Assembly (NCBI RefSeq): GCF_026107455.2 | Contig: NZ_JAPCHY010000001.1 | Location: forward strand, 124,001-188,000 | From: Xanthomonas chitinilytica | GTDB lineage: Bacteria; Pseudomonadota; Gammaproteobacteria; Xanthomonadales; Xanthomonadaceae | Length of the DNA stretch: 64,000 nucleotides | Direction: 5' to 3' | Part shown: positions 1 through 7,671 of the stretch, piece after piece | How the letters are laid out: every line of letters starts with the position of its first letter | How positions within the stretch are numbered: position 1 is the stretch's first letter | Notes under the pieces: generated by a model | Seen by the model: the letters and a program-made list of their open reading frames with translations, nothing else | The model's database searches: none | Told to the model about the DNA's origin: nothing | Made by a program: the position numbers and the translations under genes

Positions 1-1
1 C

Positions 2-1717
2 TCCAATTCGCTGTTGCCGCTGCTGTACCGCTACTCGGCGGTATGGGGCGCGCACGAAGGCTCGCTGCTGCTGTGGGCGCTGGTGCTGGCGCTGTGGACC
101 GGCGCGGTGGCCGCCTGCTCGCGCGCCCTGCCGCTGCCGGTGCAGGCGCGGGTGCTGGGCACCCTGGCGATCGTCAGCGTCGGCTTTCTCGCCTTCCTGA
201 TCTTCACCTCCAATCCGTTCGCGCGGCTGCTGCCGGCGCCGCTGGAGGGCCGCGACCTCAACCCGCTGCTGCAGGACCCGGGGCTGATCATCCACCCGCC
301 GCTGCTCTACCTGGGCTATGTCGGCTTCGCGGTGCCGTTCGCCTTCGCCATCGCCGCGCTGCTGGAAGGCCGCATCGACGCCCGCTGGCTGCGCTGGACG
401 CGGCCCTGGACCAACATCGCCTGGGGCTTCCTGACCATCGGCATCGCGCTGGGCAGCTGGTGGGCCTACTACGAACTGGGCTGGGGCGGCTGGTGGTTCT
501 GGGACCCGGTGGAGAACGCCAGCTTCATGCCGTGGCTGGCCGGCGCGGCGCTGATCCACTCGCAGGCGGTGACCGAGAAGCGCGGCAGCTTCGGCGGCTG
601 GACCCTGCTGCTGGCCATCGCCGCGTTCGCGCTGTCGCTGCTGGGGACGTTCCTGGTGCGCTCGGGGGTGCTGACCAGCGTGCACTCGTTCGCCGCCGAT
701 CCCTCGCGCGGCATGTTCATCCTGGTGTTCCTGGCGCTGGTGGTCGGCGGTTCGCTGCTGCTGTATGCGCTGCGCGCGCCGGCGTTGGCCGCGGCCGGCG
801 GCGATCCGCGCCGCGGCTTTGCCGCCAGCTCGCGCGAGACCCTGCTGTTGCTCAACAACCTGCTGCTGGCCTGCGCCTGCGCGATGATCCTGCTCGGCAC
901 CCTGTACCCGTTGCTGGCCGACGCGCTGGGGCTGGGCAAGATCTCGGTCGGCCCGCCCTATTTCGGCACCCTGTTCCTGCTGCTGATGGTGCCGCTGGTG
1001 GCGCTGGTGCCGTTCGGTCCGTTGACCAAATGGCAGCGCGAACAGCCCTCGCGGCCGCTGGCGCTGCTGCTGCCATGGGCGGCGCTGGCGCTGGTCGCGG
1101 GCGCCATCGGCTTCTTCACGGCGCCACAGGGTGCATGGAAGACCGCGCTGGGCGTGGCCGGCGCGGCCTGGGTGGCGCTGGGCACGGCGCGCTTCGTCTG
1201 GTCCCGGCTGCGCGGCAACGGCCGCTTCACCGCCGAGATGCTGGGCATGGTGCTGGCCCATGGCGGCGTCGCCGTGTTCCTGGCCGGCGCCTTGCTGGTG
1301 GAAGCGCTGAACGTGCAGCGCGAAGTGGCGCTGGCGCCGGGACAGTCGCTGCAGCTGGGCCGGCACGAATTCCGCTTCGAGGGCGTGGACCACCAGCAGG
1401 GCCCGAACTACGTCGCCGACCGCGGCCACGTGCGGGTGCTGCGCGACGACCGCGAAGTGGCGCTGCTGCACCCGGAAAAGCGCCAGTACGCCAGCGGCGG
1501 CCAGGTGATGACCGAGGCCGGCATCCATCCGCGGCTGTCCGGCGACTTGTACGTGGCGCTGGGCGAACCGCTGGGCAATGATGCCTGGGCGCTGCGCGTG
1601 CACATCAAGCCTTTCGTACGCTGGATATGGCTGGGCGCGCTGCTGATGGCGCTGGGCGGCTTCGTCACCGCCGCCGACCGCCGTTTCCGCCGTCCGCCGG
1701 AGAACCGCAATGCCTGA
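2..1717 (+). CDS. ccmF: Cytochrome c-type biogenesis protein CcmF (5' end cut by window edge)
   Basis: CcmF is the inner-membrane haem lyase subunit that attaches haem to apocytochrome c with CcmH and CcmG. The reading frame is open from base 2, so the true start lies outside the window. The 571 visible residues compare with about 650 in the family, so roughly 75-80 residues are missing. Visible hallmarks are WGAHEGS at residues 15-21 and the WWD haem-handling motif WGGWWFWDPVENASF encoded around nt 482-526. Many hydrophobic segments and a periplasmic C-terminal domain (nt about 1300-1600) also fit. It overlaps ccmG by 8 nt, so the genes are co-transcribed. Confidence 0.95.
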   Translation, partial: SNSLLPLLYRYSAVWGAHEGSLLLWALVLALWTGAVAACSRALPLPVQARVLGTLAIVSVGFLAFLIFTSNPFARLLPAPLEGRDLNPLLQDPGLIIHPPLLYLGYVGFAVPFAFAIAALLEGRIDARWLRWTRPWTNIAWGFLTIGIALGSWWAYYELGWGGWWFWDPVENASFMPWLAGAALIHSQAVTEKRGSFGGWTLLLAIAAFALSLLGTFLVRSGVLTSVHSFAADPSRGMFILVFLALVVGGSLLLYALRAPALAAAGGDPRRGFAASSRETLLLLNNLLLACACAMILLGTLYPLLADALGLGKISVGPPYFGTLFLLLMVPLVALVPFGPLTKWQREQPSRPLALLLPWAALALVAGAIGFFTAPQGAWKTALGVAGAAWVALGTARFVWSRLRGNGRFTAEMLGMVLAHGGVAVFLAGALLVEALNVQREVALAPGQSLQLGRHEFRFEGVDHQQGPNYVADRGHVRVLRDDREVALLHPEKRQYASGGQVMTEAGIHPRLSGDLYVALGEPLGNDAWALRVHIKPFVRWIWLGALLMALGGFVTAADRRFRRPPENRNA

Positions 1718-2324
1718 ACGACCGTCCGCCCCCCCTGCCCGCATCCCGCCGGTGGCCATCGTCATCGGCGTGCTGTTCTTCTTCGGCCTGCTCGGGCTGA
1801 TGGTGTACGGGGTGATGCGCTCGGGCCAGCCCGACCGCGACGTGCTGCCTTCGGCGCTGATCGGCAAGCCGGCGCCGGCGTTCGCCCTGCCGGTGCTGCA
1901 CGACGCCGCGTACGTCGTGCGCAACGAGGACCTGCGCGGTGCCCCCTACGTGCTCAACGTCTGGGGCAGCTGGTGCCCGGCCTGCCGCGAGGAACACCCG
2001 GTGCTGACCCGCTTCGCGCTGAGCAAGCGGGTGCGGGTGATCGGCTACAACTGGAAGGACGAGCCGGCCGACGCCCTGCGCTGGCTGGAACAGCTGGGCA
2101 ATCCCTACATGATGGTGATGGCCGACTACGAAGGCCGTACCGCGATCGACTGGGGCATCACCGCCGCACCGGAAACCTTCCTGATCGACGCCAGCGGCAT
2201 CGTGCGCTGGAAACACAGCGGCGCACTGACCCAGGCGGTGATCGACCAGCAGTTGCTGCCGGCGCTGGAACAGGCCGAAAGCGCCGCCACCGCCCCCGGC
2301 GACCTGCTGCAGGCCACCCAATGA
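1710..2324 (+). CDS. ccmG: Thiol:disulfide interchange protein CcmG/DsbE
   Basis: This is a membrane-tethered periplasmic thioredoxin that reduces apocytochrome c (or CcmH) before haem ligation. The 204-residue product has one N-terminal transmembrane segment (about 14-36) and a thioredoxin-like domain with WGSWCPACREEHP. The redox cysteines are C89 and C92 in the order WCPAC typical of CcmG. The cis-Pro region lies near residue 155 (TAAPETFLID). It overlaps ccmF upstream and shares an ATGA junction with ccmH downstream, which suggests translational coupling. Confidence 0.95.
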   Translation: MPERPSAPPARIPPVAIVIGVLFFFGLLGLMVYGVMRSGQPDRDVLPSALIGKPAPAFALPVLHDAAYVVRNEDLRGAPYVLNVWGSWCPACREEHPVLTRFALSKRVRVIGYNWKDEPADALRWLEQLGNPYMMVMADYEGRTAIDWGITAAPETFLIDASGIVRWKHSGALTQAVIDQQLLPALEQAESAATAPGDLLQATQ

Positions 2325-2767
2325 CAGCGCGCTGGCTGTTGTTGCCGCTGCTGCTGTGGCTGGCGATGGCGGCGACCGCGCAGCCGGCCGGCGACCCCGC
2401 GCCGCTGCAGTACCGCGACGCCGCCGAGGAAGCGCGCTTCCACGCATTGGCCGCCGAGCTGCGCTGCGTGCAGTGCCAGAACCAGTCGCTGGCCGACTCC
2501 AATGCGCAGATCGCCCACGACCTGCGCCGCGAGGTACTGGCGCTGATGCAGCAGGGCCACAGCGACGCGCAGATCAAACAGTTCCTGGTGGAACGCTACG
2601 GCGAATTCGTGCTGTATCGCCCGCAGCTGCAATCGGGCACCTGGCTGCTGTGGTTCGGCCCGGGCCTGCTGCTGGTCGCCGGCGCCGTGGTCCTGGCGCT
2701 GGTGGTGCGCCGTCGCAGCCAGCAGTTGCCCCCGCTGGACAAGGAAGAGGACGAACAGGAATGGTGA
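2321..2767 (+). CDS. ccmH: Cytochrome c-type biogenesis protein CcmH (CycL type)
   Basis: This is a small periplasmic oxidoreductase subunit of the CcmF/H haem ligation complex. I chose the ATG at 2321, which overlaps the ccmG stop in an ATGA junction; longer in-frame readings run through ccmG and are artefacts. The 148-residue product has a signal peptide (1-20) and the family motif LRCVQCQNQS with redox cysteines C49 and C52. One C-terminal transmembrane anchor (about 104-124) is followed by a charged tail. It is the short CycL-like form; the TPR half is the separate next gene. Confidence 0.95.
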   Translation: MTARWLLLPLLLWLAMAATAQPAGDPAPLQYRDAAEEARFHALAAELRCVQCQNQSLADSNAQIAHDLRREVLALMQQGHSDAQIKQFLVERYGEFVLYRPQLQSGTWLLWFGPGLLLVAGAVVLALVVRRRSQQLPPLDKEEDEQEW

Positions 2768-3768
2768 GCGCATTCCCCCTGCTGGCTGCCGCGCTGGGCG
2801 CCGCGGTCGCTGCCGCGGTGGCATGGCCGCTGTGGCGCGCCGGCGCGCGCGCCGGCTTCGTCGCCAGCGTGCTGGCAGTGGCGCTGGCCACGCCCGCGCT
2901 CTACCTGTGGGTGGGCGCGCCGGCCGCACTGGAACCGCAGGCGCGCAACGCTCCGCGCGACCTGGACGAAGGCATCGCGCGGTTGCAGGAGGCGCTGCGC
3001 CAGGACCCGCAGCGCGCAGACGGCTGGGCACTGCTGGGCCGTTCGCAGCTGGAGCTGGGCCGCAACGCGGAAGCCACCGCCGCCTATGCGCAGGCGGTGA
3101 AGCTGGCCCCGGACGAACCGACGCTGCTGGTCGAAGCCGCCCAGGCCCGCGCCCAGGCCGACCCGCAACGCCGCTTCGACGACCAGGCCTTGGCCTGGCT
3201 GGAACATGCACGCGCGCTTTCGCCCGATGCCGAGCGCGCCAGCTGGCTGGTCGGCATCGCCCAGCGCCAGCGCGGCCAGGACGCGGAGGCGGCACGCACC
3301 TGGGAAACGCTGCTGCCGCGCATCGACCCGGCCGCGGCCGGCGCGCTGCGCGAGCAGATCGACATCGCCCGCCAGGCCGCCGGCCTGCCGCCGCTGGCGG
3401 ACGAAGCGACAACCGCTGCGGCCGCGACCCTGACCGTCAAGGTCGCGCTGCAACCGGATTTCGCCGAGCGCGTGCGCCTGCGCGGCGACGCCAGCGTGTT
3501 CGTGATCGCGCGCATTCCCGGCGGCCCGCCGATGCCGGTCGCGGTCGAGAAGCACACGCTGCAGGACCTGCCGTTGACGGTCGTGCTGGACGACGGCGAC
3601 AGCCCGATGCCGACGCAGAAGCTCTCGGCGCTGGCGGAAGTGGAAGTGCTGGCGCGGCTGTCGGCCAGCGGCAACGCCATGCCGCAGGAAGGCGACCTGG
3701 CCTCGAAGCCGGTGCGCGTGCGCCTGCCCGCCGAGGCGCCGGTGGAACTGTGGATCGGCCCGCCGTGA
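2761..3768 (+). CDS. ccmI: Cytochrome c-type biogenesis protein CcmI/CycH, TPR protein
   Basis: CcmI is the apocytochrome chaperone of System I cytochrome c maturation. I chose the ATG at 2761, which overlaps the end of ccmH by 7 nt. The 335-residue product has two N-terminal hydrophobic segments (about 4-22 and 31-50). TPR-like repeats follow (about 60-190, with DGWALLGRSQLELGRNAEA), then a C-terminal periplasmic domain with the VFVIAR and PMPVAV strands typical of the CycH C-terminus. It is the last gene of the ccm operon; a 67-nt gap with its own promoter-like box separates it from metX. Confidence 0.9.
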   Translation: MVSAFPLLAAALGAAVAAAVAWPLWRAGARAGFVASVLAVALATPALYLWVGAPAALEPQARNAPRDLDEGIARLQEALRQDPQRADGWALLGRSQLELGRNAEATAAYAQAVKLAPDEPTLLVEAAQARAQADPQRRFDDQALAWLEHARALSPDAERASWLVGIAQRQRGQDAEAARTWETLLPRIDPAAAGALREQIDIARQAAGLPPLADEATTAAAATLTVKVALQPDFAERVRLRGDASVFVIARIPGGPPMPVAVEKHTLQDLPLTVVLDDGDSPMPTQKLSALAEVEVLARLSASGNAMPQEGDLASKPVRVRLPAEAPVELWIGPP

Positions 3769-3823
3769 ACCGGCCGGGATGCAGCGTGCCGCCAGCGGAA
3801 ACGGTCGTCGGCGGGGCAAACGC

Positions 3824-3829
3824 TAGAAT
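3824..3829 (+). promoter_or_regulatory. Candidate -10 box for metX-like gene
   Basis: TAGAAT ends seven bases before the A of the ATG at 3836, so transcription would begin at or next to the start codon and the mRNA would be leaderless or nearly so. No good -35 hexamer is seen 16-18 bases upstream. This is an inference from spacing only. Confidence 0.4.
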
Positions 3830-3835
3830 TCCGGC

Positions 3836-4963
3836 ATGACCGAATTCATCCCGCCCGGCACCCTCTACCACGCCCTGTCCTCCCCGTTCCCGATGAAGCG
3901 CGGCGGCGTGCTGCACGGCGCCCGGGTGGCCTACGAGACCTGGGGGACGCTCGACGCCGAGGCCGGCAACGCCATCCTGATCGTCACCGGGCTGTCGCCC
4001 GACGCGCATGCCGCGGCCAATCCTGGCAACCCGGCCAGCGGCTGGTGGGAGCCGATGCTGGGCCCGGGCAAGCCGATCGACACCGACCGCTGGTTCGTGG
4101 TCTGCGTCAACTCGCTGGGCAGCTGCAAGGGCTCCACCGGGCCGGCCTCGACCAACCCCGCCACCGGGCAGCCGTACCGCCTGGAGTTCCCGGAACTGTC
4201 GATCGAGGACGTGGCCAATGCCGCGGTCGAGGTGGTGCGGGCGCTGGGCATCGAGCGGCTGGCCTGCCTGATCGGCAACTCGATGGGCGGCATGACCGCG
4301 CTGGCCGCGCTGCTGCTGCACCCAGGCATCGCCCGCGCGCACATCAACATCTCCGGCAGCGCCCAGGCCCTGCCCTTCTCCATCGCCATCCGCTCGCTGC
4401 AGCGCGAGGCGATCCGGCTGGACCCGAACTGGAACGGCGGCCACTACGACGACACGGTCTACCCCGAGTCGGGCATGCGCATGGCGCGCAAGCTGGGCGT
4501 CATCACCTACCGCTCGGCGCTGGAGTGGGACGGCCGCTTCGGCCGCGTGCGACTGGATTCGGAACAGAACGGCGACGACCCGTTCGGCCTCGAGTTCCAG
4601 GTGGAAAGCTACCTGGAAGGCCACGCCCGCCGCTTCGTGCGCCACTTCGACCCCAACTGCTACCTGTACCTGGGACGGTCGATGGACTGGTTCGACCTGG
4701 CCGAGTACGCCGGTGGGGAACACGCCGACGGCGACGTCATCGCCGGGCTGGCGAAGATCCGCGTGGACAGGGCGCTGGCCATCGGCGCCAACACCGACAT
4801 CCTGTTCCCGGTGCAGCAACAGGAACAGATCGCCGACGGCCTGCGCGCCGGCGGCGCCGACGCACGCTTCATCGGCCTGGATTCGCCACAGGGCCACGAC
4901 GCCTTCCTGGTCGACTTCGACCGCTTCGGCCCGGCGGTGCGGGGCTTTCTCGACACGTTGTAG
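3836..4963 (+). CDS. metX: MetX-family O-acyltransferase, probably serine O-succinyltransferase
   Basis: This alpha/beta-hydrolase acyltransferase activates the hydroxyl of serine or homoserine for sulfur assimilation. The 375-residue product has the MetX fold with predicted triad S149 (in LIGNSMGGM), D321 (IGANTDILFP) and H354 (SPQGHDAF). The nucleophile elbow reads GNSMGGM and the N-terminus TGLSPDAHAA, whereas classical homoserine acetyltransferases have an elbow of the GGSMGG/GGSLGG kind. From memory this matches the Xanthomonadaceae branch annotated as serine O-succinyltransferase, which feeds cysteine rather than methionine synthesis; that assignment is inferred. No metB or hom gene is adjacent. 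A decayed copy of its 3' end lies at 6533-6607. Confidence 0.85.
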   Translation: MTEFIPPGTLYHALSSPFPMKRGGVLHGARVAYETWGTLDAEAGNAILIVTGLSPDAHAAANPGNPASGWWEPMLGPGKPIDTDRWFVVCVNSLGSCKGSTGPASTNPATGQPYRLEFPELSIEDVANAAVEVVRALGIERLACLIGNSMGGMTALAALLLHPGIARAHINISGSAQALPFSIAIRSLQREAIRLDPNWNGGHYDDTVYPESGMRMARKLGVITYRSALEWDGRFGRVRLDSEQNGDDPFGLEFQVESYLEGHARRFVRHFDPNCYLYLGRSMDWFDLAEYAGGEHADGDVIAGLAKIRVDRALAIGANTDILFPVQQQEQIADGLRAGGADARFIGLDSPQGHDAFLVDFDRFGPAVRGFLDTL

Positions 4964-5194
4964 CGCCCCATCGCAATCATCGGTTCAGAGCGATGGCGCT
5001 CCCGCCAGGAGTCGTCCATGAAACCCGCATGCTGAATCCGTGACGTGACCGGCACCGAGATCGCGTGCACGGCGAACCGCAACACCCGCTGGCGGCTGCG
5101 GTGGATCGTGTCTTCACTGGATTGAACCCGGAAGCTCTTCGCAACCGCGACGCTCGCTGGCCGGCCGCGCATGATGCAACGGCTGCGTGCGTCC
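4964..5194 (+). other. Non-coding stretch downstream of metX
   Basis: No convincing gene is seen. A short inverted repeat GAGCG-ATGG-CGCTC sits at about 4988-5001 but lacks a T-run, so it is a weak terminator candidate at best. An ATG-led fragment beginning MALPPG at 4993 has a look-alike at 6501 (see the metX remnant). Confidence 0.4.
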
Positions 5195-5614
5195 CTATGA
5201 CGGACAGGGGAATCTTGTCTTTCTGGCCACTGCGCAGTCCTCACACCCGATGCCGCGCAAGGTTGAGATACCCATCACCGTCCGGCCTTGATCCGAGCGT
5301 TTCACCAGCAAGTGAACCCTCATTGGCGCGCCCCTGGCATAGGACGCGAGGACTTCCGGATTCTTCTTGGTCGGCGAGATGCGCAGCATATGCCTGGACA
5401 AGGCAAATGCCTCCACAGAGGAGAGATAGGCCTCCATGTCCTCCACACCAGCGGCGGCGCAAGCGTTCGTGTAACCGAACTCGAACTCGACCGGCTTGTC
5501 GCCATCAGCTTTCGGAAAGTGCTCCGTATAAGCGTCATTGCCGACCGAGCATGAGGATCCGGAGACAGCAACGAGAATACACATCACCACACAGCGCATG
5601 ACTGCAGGATCCAT
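5195..5614 (-). CDS. Hypothetical secreted or lipoprotein, second gene of a two-gene unit
   Basis: I do not recognise this protein. The 139-residue product has a short hydrophobic signal ending near a Cys (CILVAVSGSSC), consistent with lipoprotein processing, and then a soluble Cys-containing domain with four further cysteines. The ATG at 5614 overlaps the TGA of the upstream lipoprotein gene (ATGA), which supports a shared transcript; an alternative start is the ATG at 5599. Base composition is visibly lower in GC than the neighbouring housekeeping genes, hinting at recent acquisition. The function is unknown; I infer only an envelope location. Confidence 0.6.
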   Translation of the reverse strand: MDPAVMRCVVMCILVAVSGSSCSVGNDAYTEHFPKADGDKPVEFEFGYTNACAAAGVEDMEAYLSSVEAFALSRHMLRISPTKKNPEVLASYARGAPMRVHLLVKRSDQGRTVMGISTLRGIGCEDCAVARKTRFPCPS

Positions 5615-6057
5615 CAGTTGAGACGCAAGGACGTCCCGGTCCTGCTGCAGGCCACATGAACGACTCTTTCTCCCACGACAAATTCAGCACGGACCGACAC
5701 CAGCATGACCTCTTCACCAACTACGCTGCCGCCCGGGGCACGATGAGCGATCGGCAGTGAAAATTCGCTCAGACAAACGAAACCCCCACCCTCGCCAGTC
5801 GTATCGCACTTATCGAATCCCATATCGAGGGCGCAAATGGCACCTTTCTCCCAGCATCCGGTGCGTTCCATTTCACCCAGCATGAACCCAGCCAATCGCT
5901 CCTGAATCTGGCGTCTGCCAACGACAAAGTTACTCATCACCACCTCAACCAGCGGCGTTTCATCCACGTTCGCCTTGTCGATGCTGATCGATGGCGCGCA
6001 TGCAGACAACAAGCACGCCTGCGAAAGCACCAGGATTGCCGTCAAGAACACTCTCAT
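5614..6057 (-). CDS. Hypothetical lipoprotein, first gene of a two-gene unit
   Basis: I do not recognise this protein. I chose the ATG at 6057 because an AGGAGG Shine-Dalgarno lies six bases upstream; an in-frame ATG at 6084 lacks one. The 147-residue product starts MRVFLTAILV and has a lipobox-like LLSAC, so it is probably an outer- or inner-membrane lipoprotein. It carries several further cysteines (CWEKGAIC, DKCD, FVC, VAC) that could form disulfides. It is translationally coupled to the next small gene. A perfect 14-bp palindrome lies upstream at 6112-6125. Confidence 0.65.
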   Translation of the reverse strand: MRVFLTAILVLSQACLLSACAPSISIDKANVDETPLVEVVMSNFVVGRRQIQERLAGFMLGEMERTGCWEKGAICALDMGFDKCDTTGEGGGFVCLSEFSLPIAHRAPGGSVVGEEVMLVSVRAEFVVGERVVHVACSRTGTSLRLN

Positions 6058-6111
6058 GGAACCGCCTCCTCTCGCTTCCATCACCGATCACCTTATCGGT
6101 ATCCGCACACA

Positions 6112-6125
6112 ATTTTCCGGAAAAT
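6112..6125 (-). promoter_or_regulatory. Palindrome ATTTTCCGGAAAAT upstream of lipoprotein operon
   Basis: This is a perfect 14-bp dyad. On the minus strand it is followed by TTGTGTG and then GATAAG about 20 bases on, which could be weak -35 and -10 elements of the lipoprotein operon. A dyad overlapping the -35 region is a plausible operator. No regulator is identified. Confidence 0.35.
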
Positions 6126-6532
6126 CGACGGGGAATGACTGATGGCCCCTGGTCCAGGTCGTGGACGGCTCCATCTTTCCAGCCAGGATGAAAGCACGCG
6201 GCTACTTGGCTCTGCGCCTGCCGGTCAACTTGCCGACATCATCGTCGATGCCATGTCACGGGGCCAGACAGGATCTGGCGCCCGCACAGTGAATCTGCGT
6301 CCCATGACACTGCATGCCCTCCGCCTGCGGGCACCGCAGTCCCGAAGTCCCCCTTGCGTCACCCTGGCATGGACGTCATAGCTTTTCTCCGGCCACTTCC
6401 CACACGGCTATCCCGGCAGCGGGTCAAGCGTTCCATGTCGCCCGGAAGCCGCCGCAATCCACCCGCACTTTTCATGCATCCAGGGCCCCAGCCATCGGGC
6501 ATGGCGTTGCCTCCTGGCGCACTGGCTCACCT
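6126..6532 (+). other. Gene-poor region between lipoprotein operon and metX remnant
   Basis: Only short open frames with no recognisable motifs or ribosome binding sites are present. Composition is mixed, resembling decayed DNA. An ATG-led MALPPG fragment at 6501 resembles one that lies just downstream of metX at 4993. Confidence 0.4.
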
Positions 6533-6607
6533 CGGGAGCACGATGCCATTCTGGCCGGCCTCGACCGTTCCGGCCCGGCGACACGTGATTTTCCCGACGC
6601 GCTGTAA
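6533..6607 (+). pseudogene. Decayed duplicate of the metX 3' end
   Basis: The last 25 codons of metX (4889-4963) align here without gaps and end at an in-frame TAA. I count about 54 of 75 identical bases and 13 of 23 identical residues from HDA to the terminal Leu (HDAILAGLDRSGPATRDF here, HDAFLVDFDRFGPAVRGF in metX). Nothing upstream in this frame resembles the rest of metX, so it is a fragment. CGCTCC and CGCCAGG words follow both copies at slightly different distances. Confidence 0.55.
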
Positions 6608-6727
6608 CCGTGCGCTCCATTGCCGCCAGGGGCTTTCCCTACGCCACCATCAGCCACGGACCGATGGCACGCCGTGCCCGGCGGCGCGAAGGTAATCGCA
6701 ACCCCACAATCGTCCAGGGATGGGACC

Positions 6728-7588
6728 ATGCGTGCACTGATCGCACTGCTGCTGTCGTTGCTGCTGCTCGCGCCGTCGCTGCCGGCCCGGGCGGCGGATC
6801 CGCCACCGCTGATGCTGGCCTCCAGCTGGCAGGACGGCGGCAACGTCGCCGACTACTGGGTCAGCGAGAAGCTGGACGGCGTCCGCGCACGCTGGGATGG
6901 CCGGGCCCTGTGGACCCGCGGCGGCCACCGTATCGCCGTGCCGGACTGGTTCACCGCCGGCTGGCCCTCGCTGGCGATGGATGGCGAACTGTGGATCGGT
7001 CGCCAGCGTTTCGATGAAGCCAGTGCCATCGTGCGGGCTCTGCAGGTCGACGAAAGCGCCTGGCGACGCATGCGTTTCATGGCGTTCGACCTGCCCGGCC
7101 ATCCGGGCCCGTTCTCGGAACGGTTGCAGGCCCTGCGCGCACGGATCGCAACCGCCGACAGCGACTGGCTGCAGGCGATACCGCAACGGCAACACGCGGA
7201 CGAGGCCGCGCTGCGGAACCACCTGCGGGAAGTGGTGGCCGCCGGCGGCGAAGGCCTCATGCTGCACCATCGCGATGGACGCTACCGGCCCGGCCGCAGC
7301 CCGGACCTGCTCAAGCTCAAGCCCTGGGAAGATGCCGAGGCGCGCGTCGTCGGCCACGTGCCGGGCCAGGGCAAGTACCGCGGCCTGCTCGGGGCGCTGG
7401 TCGTGGAGCGGGCCGACGGCCTGCGCTTCCGCCTGGGCAGCGGCTTCAAGGATGCGCAACGGGCCGATCCACCGCCCGTCGGCAGCCATGTCACCTACCG
7501 CTACAACGGCCTTACCGGCAATGGCGTGCCACGCTTCGCGCGCTTCCTGCGCGTGCGCGACGAGCTGCCGCCGCCAGACCCGCGCTGA
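6728..7588 (+). CDS. ligE: ATP-dependent DNA ligase with signal peptide (LigE type)
   Basis: This is a minimal ATP-dependent DNA ligase that seals nicks through a lysyl-AMP intermediate. The ATG at 6728 begins a clear signal peptide (LIALLLSLLLLAPSLPARAA, about 1-23), so the mature enzyme should be periplasmic; a longer in-frame reading from 6620 lacks this logic. Ligase motifs in the 286-residue product are EKLDGVR with catalytic K48 (motif I), MDGELW at 84-88 (III), GEGLMLH at 174-180 (IV) and LLKLKPW at 194-200 (V), followed by a compact OB domain. In Neisseria, Vibrio and Haemophilus such exported ligases have been linked to DNA uptake or biofilm DNA; here that role is inferred. Confidence 0.88.
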   Translation: MRALIALLLSLLLLAPSLPARAADPPPLMLASSWQDGGNVADYWVSEKLDGVRARWDGRALWTRGGHRIAVPDWFTAGWPSLAMDGELWIGRQRFDEASAIVRALQVDESAWRRMRFMAFDLPGHPGPFSERLQALRARIATADSDWLQAIPQRQHADEAALRNHLREVVAAGGEGLMLHHRDGRYRPGRSPDLLKLKPWEDAEARVVGHVPGQGKYRGLLGALVVERADGLRFRLGSGFKDAQRADPPPVGSHVTYRYNGLTGNGVPRFARFLRVRDELPPPDPR

Positions 7589-7671
7589 TGGCATGGGCAC
7601 CGCGGCCGGGGGCTTCAAGCACGAGCGCAAATGCCGTCCAATGGACACCTGCTCTTCGGGTTATCGAATGC

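Noticed and set aside
14-16. TTG at base 14 as a ccmF start
   Set aside because: The frame is open to the window edge and conserved CcmF residues lie upstream of and around it, so the true start is outside.
4993-5043. Small ORF MALPPGVVHETRMLNP after metX
   Set aside because: There is no ribosome site; interesting only because a MALPPG look-alike occurs at 6501.
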